A stretch of DNA of 64,000 nucleotides, from assembly GCA_963821925.1 (NCBI GenBank), contig CAWGFO010000009.1, positions 248,001 to 312,000 of the forward strand, read 5' to 3'. Position 1 is the stretch's first letter; each line of letters opens with the position of its first letter. Position numbers and translations under genes: made by a program. Source of the DNA: JAOUEA01 sp963821925. GTDB taxonomy: Bacteria; Actinomycetota; UBA4738; HRBIN12. A model generated the notes under the pieces. It saw nothing but the letters and a program-made list of their open reading frames with translations. It was not told the DNA's origin and made no database searches. Shown one piece after another: positions 60,049 to 64,000 of this stretch.

Positions 60049-61974
60049 TCACGCGCTCCCTCCCGCCACCGGCGCCGGCAGCTTGTCGATCCGCACGGCG
60101 GAGGCCTTGAACTCGGCCGTCCCCGACTTCGGATCCGTGGCCTCGATCGTGAGGACGTTCGTGTCCACCTGGTCCGGGAAGTGGAACGTCATGAAGACGA
60201 GCCCGGGCCGCAGCGCATGGTCGACGTGTACCGGCGCCTCGACGGTCCCCCGCCGCGACGAGATCGCGACGACCTCGCCCTCGGCCAGGGTCATCCGCTC
60301 GGCGTCTTCGGGCGAGACGTCGATCGTCTCCCTCCGCCTGAGCGGCGACGTGTAGCCGCCGGTCTGCACCCCGGTGTTGTACGAGTCGAGGCGACGGCCG
60401 GTCGTCAGCCGCAGCGGGAACTCGTCGGTGAGCGTGTCGACGGGCGGGTCGTCCACCACGATCGAGAACGGCGCCTTCGGCCCTTGCTCGGCCGGGTCGT
60501 CGGCCCAGAGCCGCGCGTGGAGGAACTGCGTGCCCGGGTGGGTCTCGTCGGGGCACGGCCACTGGATCCCGCCCAGCTCGTCGAGACGCTCGTACGACAT
60601 CCCGGCGTGCATCGGGCTGAGCGACCTGAGCTCCTGCCACGCGTCGTGCGGCGTGAGCTCGCCCCAGTCGCGGCCGAGGCGTTCCGCGAGCCGCGTGATG
60701 ATCCAGATGTCGTCCCTCGCGTTGCCCGGCGGGTCCAGCGCCTTGCGCACCCGCTGTACCCGGCGCTCGCTGTTCGTGACGGTCCCCTCCGACTCGAACG
60801 CCGAGTTCGAGGCGGGGAGCACGACGTCGGCGAGCTCCGCGGTCTTCGTCATGAAGATGTCCTGGACGATCAGGCAGTCGAGACCCTTCAGCAGCTCCAC
60901 CGTGTGGGTCTTGTCGGCCTCGCTCGAGGCGGGGTTCTCGCCGATCACGTAGGCCGCGGTGAGCTCGCCCCGGTCCATCGCCTCGAACATCTGCGTGAGC
61001 GTGTAGCCGTACGTCGGGATGATCGGGACGTCCCAGGCGGCCTCGAAACGGGCGCGGGCCTCGTGGTCGCGCTCGATGTCCTGGAACCCGGCGAGCTTGT
61101 TCGGGATCGCGCCCATGTCGCCGCCGCCCTGGACGTTGTTCTGGCCGCGGAGGGGGTTCACGCCGCTCCCGTACGCCCCCACGTGCCCGGTGAGCAGCGA
61201 CAGGTTGATCAGGGAGAGGACGTTGTCGACCGCGTTGTGGTGCTCGGTGATACCGAGGGTCCAGCAGATCATCGCGCGGTCGGCCTTCGCGTAGGCGTGC
61301 GCGACCTCGCGGATCACGTCCGTCGGCACGCCGGTCACTTCGGCGCCGCGTTCGAGGGTCCAGTCCATCACGGAGTCGGCGTACTCCTCGAAGCCGAGGG
61401 TCGCGTGCGCGATGAACGCCGTGTGGTGCAGGTCGTTGACGATGATCTCCCGGGCGATCGTGTTCGAGAGCGCGATGTCGGTGCCCACGTCGATGCCGAG
61501 CCACAGGTCGGCCCATTCGGCGGACTCGGTGCGCCGCGGGTCGACCGCGATCAGCGACGCGCCGTTGTGGATCCCCTTCAGGACGTGATGGAAGAAGATC
61601 GGATGCGCCGCGCGCGCGTTCGATCCCCACAACAGCACGAGGTCGGTGTGCTCGACCTCTTCGTATGAACTCGTGCCCCCACCTGCTCCGAACACCGTGG
61701 CCAGACCGACCACCGACGGAGCGTGTCAGGTGCGGTTACACGAGTCGATGTTGTTGCTGCCGAGCACCTGACGGGAGAACTTCCCAGCGACGAAGTTCAT
61801 CTCGTTCGAGGCCTTCGAGCAGCTGAACACCCCCGTCCCCCAGCCGGGGTTGCGCTCGACGGCGCGGCGGAGCCCCTCGGCGGCCCGGTCGAGGGCCTCG
61901 TCCCAGGTGGCGACGCGCAGCGTGCCGTTGTCGCGAACCATCGGCTCGGTGAGTCGGGTGAGCGGTGCGCTCAT
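60049..61974 (-). CDS. fdhA: Selenocysteine formate dehydrogenase catalytic subunit (alpha C-terminal portion)
   Basis: Oxidises formate at a Mo/W bis-guanine-dinucleotide site. The reading frame holds an in-frame TGA at 61726-61728 (residue 83) in SCNRT-Sec-HAPSVVGL, which aligns with the Sec140 site of E. coli FdhF (RV-Sec-HGPSVAGL). A SECIS-like hairpin follows. The 641-residue product starts MSAPLTRLTEPMVRDNG, the place just after the Fe-S domain of normal FDHs, and has NNVQGGGDMGAIP, the GENPASSEADK loop, and the C-terminal LTTGRRLDSYNTG domain. AAGGAG precedes the ATG. Confidence 0.92.
61697..61713 (-). promoter_or_regulatory. Bacterial SECIS element of fdhA
   Basis: Twelve bases after the UGA, GTGGTC pairs with GGCCAC (six pairs, one G-U) around the loop GGTCT. 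The E. coli fdhF SECIS has almost the same spacing and an AGGTCT loop bound by SelB. Confidence 0.8.
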
Positions 61975-62013
61975 CGACGGTTGCTCCTTCCTCCGGGAAC
62001 CCGGATCCTCGCG

Positions 62014-62019
62014 ATTCTA
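62014..62019 (-). promoter_or_regulatory. -10 box (TAGAAT) of the formate dehydrogenase operon
   Basis: TAGAAT on the minus strand, about 40 nt before fdhA; the leader carries GGAGGAAGGAG. Confidence 0.5.
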
Positions 62020-62118
62020 CGTCGGGCGCTCGTACGGTCGTGAACATCGGCTGACCGCGGGTGCCGCTCGTGCACCGGGTGGTCGCGTCCGGCCCGAGAG
62101 GTTCATGATGGGGGCCTG

Positions 62119-63336
62119 ATGGAGCAGATCCCGATCGGCGGCCCGGCACCCGACAACGTCGTGCCCCTGCGTCCGCCGCAACCGGAGGCCCCCACCGGGG
62201 TCTCGGAGGCGGCCGAGGACACAGCGGCGCCGGCCACCCAGTTCGACGAGGCCGTCGAGATCGCGGCGCCCGTCCCCGAGCCCCAGGCGAGCTCGCCCGT
62301 CCCCGAGCCAGGGGCGGCCGAGGCTCCTCAGGCGCCCGCCCCGGAACCCCGGACCCCAGCCCCGCCGGTGGAGGACGACGAGGAAGAGCTGTCGTGGGAG
62401 GAGGTCGTCGCCCGCGATGCCGCGGCCGGGGCCGATGCCGAGGTCGAGGAGGGTCCGCCACCCAACGCCGAGCTCACGCTGATGCTCGAGCAGATCGCGC
62501 GCGTGGGGCTGGGCCTGACGGTCGGGGTCGTCGACGCCGTCGCCGGGAGTCTGCGACGCACGGCCGACGAGCAGCCGGGGCCCGACGAGCCGAGGAACGA
62601 GCCCGTCGAGGTCCTCACCGGGGCGGCCCTCGGCGCCGCCGCCACGCTCGCCGAGCTGATGGCCAAGGCCGTGGGCGCCGCCTCGGACGCGGTCGAGCCG
62701 GTCGCATCGGTGGCCGCGAACCCGCCGTTGCTGGGCGGCCTGTCGCGTGGTGCCGGATCGGCGCTCCGATTCCTCGACGGCACGTGGAAGGCGAGGGAGG
62801 CCGACGCCCGTTCCTCCGCCGAGGCGTTCATGAAGGATCTCGTCCCCTCGGTCACGGCCGGCGCCCTGGAGCAGATCGACCTCACGGCGCTGGTCCGAGA
62901 GCGGCTCGACATCAACGCGATCGCGGCCGACATCGACCTCGACGCCCTGATCGCGCGGGTCGACATCGACGCGATCGTGGACCGCGTCGACATGGACGCG
63001 CTCGTCGACAAGCTCCCGATCGAGGCCGTGCTCGCCCGCGTGGATCTGAACGCCGTGGCGGACCGGCTCGACGTGGACCGGGTCGCTGAGCGGCTCGACC
63101 TCGAGGCGGTCGTGGCGCGGCTCGACCTGGCGAGCCTGGCGCAGGAGGTGATCGACGAGATCGACCTCCCCGAGATCATCCGGGACTCCTCGGGCGCGAT
63201 GGCGAGCGAGACCGTGCAGGAGGTGCGGGTGCTCGGTATCGGCGCGGACCGGTTCGTGGCCCGCATGGTCGACCGGATCCTGCGCCGCACGCATGACCGG
63301 GACACGTCGGTTCCCGGCCTGGGCGAGGGCGACTGA
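62119..63336 (+). CDS. Nonapeptide-repeat protein paired with an RDD membrane protein
   Basis: A 405-residue protein without signal peptide. Residues 1-110 are Pro/Ala/Glu-rich and acidic; residues 115-250 have amphipathic helices; residues 255-350 consist of about ten tandem nine-residue repeats of the form hydrophobic-D-hydrophobic-D/N-A-hydrophobic (for example VDIDAIVDR, VDMDALVDK, VDLNAVADR, LDLEAVVAR). The C-terminus has ETVQEVRVLGIGADRFVARMVDRIL. Similar repeats are common in actinobacterial RDD proteins. The RDD gene begins directly after the stop. The function is unknown; a membrane-associated scaffold is an inference. Confidence 0.75.
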   Translation: MEQIPIGGPAPDNVVPLRPPQPEAPTGVSEAAEDTAAPATQFDEAVEIAAPVPEPQASSPVPEPGAAEAPQAPAPEPRTPAPPVEDDEEELSWEEVVARDAAAGADAEVEEGPPPNAELTLMLEQIARVGLGLTVGVVDAVAGSLRRTADEQPGPDEPRNEPVEVLTGAALGAAATLAELMAKAVGAASDAVEPVASVAANPPLLGGLSRGAGSALRFLDGTWKAREADARSSAEAFMKDLVPSVTAGALEQIDLTALVRERLDINAIAADIDLDALIARVDIDAIVDRVDMDALVDKLPIEAVLARVDLNAVADRLDVDRVAERLDLEAVVARLDLASLAQEVIDEIDLPEIIRDSSGAMASETVQEVRVLGIGADRFVARMVDRILRRTHDRDTSVPGLGEGD

Positions 63337-63990
63337 GTGGCGAACGAGGTGCAGACGCAGACCCGCCCGCATGTCCGCTCGGTGCTGCCTCCTGCGGCGT
63401 ACGAGGTCCAGGGCCAGCGGGCCGGGGTGGTCACCCGCACGATCGTGATGGTGGTCGATGCGGCCGTGGTCGCCGCCACGATCGGCGTCGCGTACCTCGT
63501 ATTCGCGGCCGTGCGGTTCATGCGGCGCCCGGTGAACTTCTCGTGGCCGACGGTCACGTTCGGCACCGTGATCGTGGCGTCGGTGGTCGTCTGCGTTCTG
63601 TACCTCACCCTGACGTGGTCCGCGACCGGGCGGTCGGTCGGTAAGCGGCTCTTCGGCCTCCGTGTGGTCGGGCGCGACGGTGAGCGGCTCCACCTGATCC
63701 GGGCGTTCCTGCGGGCCGTCACCTGCACCCTCTTCCCGCTGCTGATGTACTGGGCGGCGATCAGCTCGCAGAACCGCTCGGTCCAGGACCTGGTGCTGCG
63801 GACCTCCGTGATCTACGACTGGCGCTCACGCGGGCGGGTGACCCGGTCGCCCGAGGCCGGGCGGGCCGGAGCCGGGGCCGACGCCTCAGGTGAGGACGCG
63901 GTCGGCGCCGGCGTAGACGTTGCAGCGCCCGTCGCGGACGAAGCCGACGATCGTCATGCCGAGCCGCTCCCCCGCCTCGACGGCGAGTGA
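63337..63990 (+). CDS. RDD family membrane protein
   Basis: A 217-residue protein with the RDD domain at about residues 25-165: RAGVVTRTIVMVVDAAVVAATIGVAYL (Arg and Asp of the motif), a second helix VIVASVVVCVLYLTLTWSATGRSVGKRLFGLRVV, and LIRAFLRAVTC. RDD proteins are small membrane proteins, some linked to cation exchange or lipid handling, mostly uncharacterised. The GTG follows the previous stop without a gap. Its last 35 residues (GRAGAGADASGEDA onward) lie antisense to fdhD and are low-complexity. Confidence 0.85.
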   Translation: MANEVQTQTRPHVRSVLPPAAYEVQGQRAGVVTRTIVMVVDAAVVAATIGVAYLVFAAVRFMRRPVNFSWPTVTFGTVIVASVVVCVLYLTLTWSATGRSVGKRLFGLRVVGRDGERLHLIRAFLRAVTCTLFPLLMYWAAISSQNRSVQDLVLRTSVIYDWRSRGRVTRSPEAGRAGAGADASGEDAVGAGVDVAAPVADEADDRHAEPLPRLDGE

Positions 63991-64000
63991 CGACGGCGCG
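63886..64000 (-). CDS. fdhD: FdhD sulfurtransferase for formate dehydrogenase, 3' end only
   Basis: The visible 37 codons read APSSLAVEAGERLGMTIVGF, then VRDGRCNVYAGADRVLT and stop. This is the C-terminal signature of FdhD, which hands sulfur from IscS to the molybdenum cofactor of formate dehydrogenase. The gene enters the window from the right edge and overlaps the RDD gene by 105 bp tail to tail. Its presence supports the selenocysteine FDH as functional. Confidence 0.85.
   Translation of the reverse strand, partial: APSSLAVEAGERLGMTIVGFVRDGRCNVYAGADRVLT

Noticed and set aside
61726..61728. fdhA as a pseudogene cut by a stop codon
   Set aside because: The TGA is exactly at the known selenocysteine site, is followed by a SECIS-like hairpin, and both flanks stay in the same frame. 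Selenocysteine is the better explanation.
1..64000. Defence system, prophage, CRISPR array or insertion sequence
   Set aside because: No transposase, integrase, phage structural gene, restriction module or spaced direct-repeat array was found. The HNH protein stands alone and is of a common housekeeping type.

Overview
This window comes from a very GC-rich actinobacterial chromosome, most likely an uncultivated or deep-branching lineage of Actinomycetota. The evidence is a complete division and cell wall (dcw) cluster with SepF, YggT and DivIVA/Wag31 beside ftsZ, a meso-DAP type MurE, DUF3040 and a MerR regulator next to the dcw cluster, a PASTA-domain kinase, a mycobacterial-type LexA box, many GTG/TTG starts, and several promoters whose TANNNT box sits 6-8 nt before the start codon (leaderless mRNAs). 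The species cannot be named from sequence alone. No tRNA, rRNA, CRISPR array, insertion sequence or phage gene was recognised.

Layout. 1-4179: a partial DksA/TraR protein, a DUF167 protein, and ileS behind a canonical T-box riboswitch with an AUC specifier. 4136-22874 (minus strand): the dcw cluster, transcribed mraZ, 40-aa membrane protein, rsmH, ftsL, ftsI, murE, murF, mraY, murD, ftsW, murG, murC, murB, ftsQ, ftsZ, yggS, sepF, yggT, divIVA and a small membrane ORF. Most neighbours overlap as NTGA. 22875-23270 is an untranslated block holding the mraZ promoter with GTGG repeats and three large hairpins. 23271-28440: an HNH nuclease, then the moxR / DUF58 / transglutaminase operon. 28445-35760: merR, DUF3040, then a LexA-boxed mutagenesis operon (DUF6504, dnaE2, MFS, dinB). 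35895-41386: rocD, DUF402, a class V aminotransferase, UDP-sulfoquinovose synthase and a DUF2304-GT2 fusion. 41379-45600: a TPP-riboswitch operon (thiE, a PurM/HypE-like protein) followed by psuK, psuG and a DUF998 membrane protein. 45617-49133: an unknown membrane protein, PASTA kinase and endonuclease IV. 49130-55586: a molybdenum oxidoreductase, threonine aldolase, two phosphofructokinases with different donor signatures, a 47-aa membrane protein, carbamate kinase and a COG2403 protein. 55715-64000: an MBL hydrolase, mobA, a selenocysteine formate dehydrogenase system, a nonapeptide-repeat protein with an RDD partner, and the end of fdhD at the right edge.

The strongest biological signal is the formate dehydrogenase locus. 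Its catalytic subunit reads through an in-frame UGA followed by a SECIS-like hairpin, and its N-terminal iron-sulfur portion is a separate gene about 2 kb downstream, so the usual alpha chain is split in two. mobA, fdhD and the fused NuoE-NuoF-type diaphorase lie around it. The second signal is an IleRS whose HIGH motif reads GVHH, the arrangement reported for mupirocin hyper-resistant enzymes. Further points of interest are the two unannotated small membrane proteins of the dcw cluster, CTG starts in CTGA overlaps, the structured block upstream of mraZ, and the PPi-type plus ATP-type phosphofructokinase pair.
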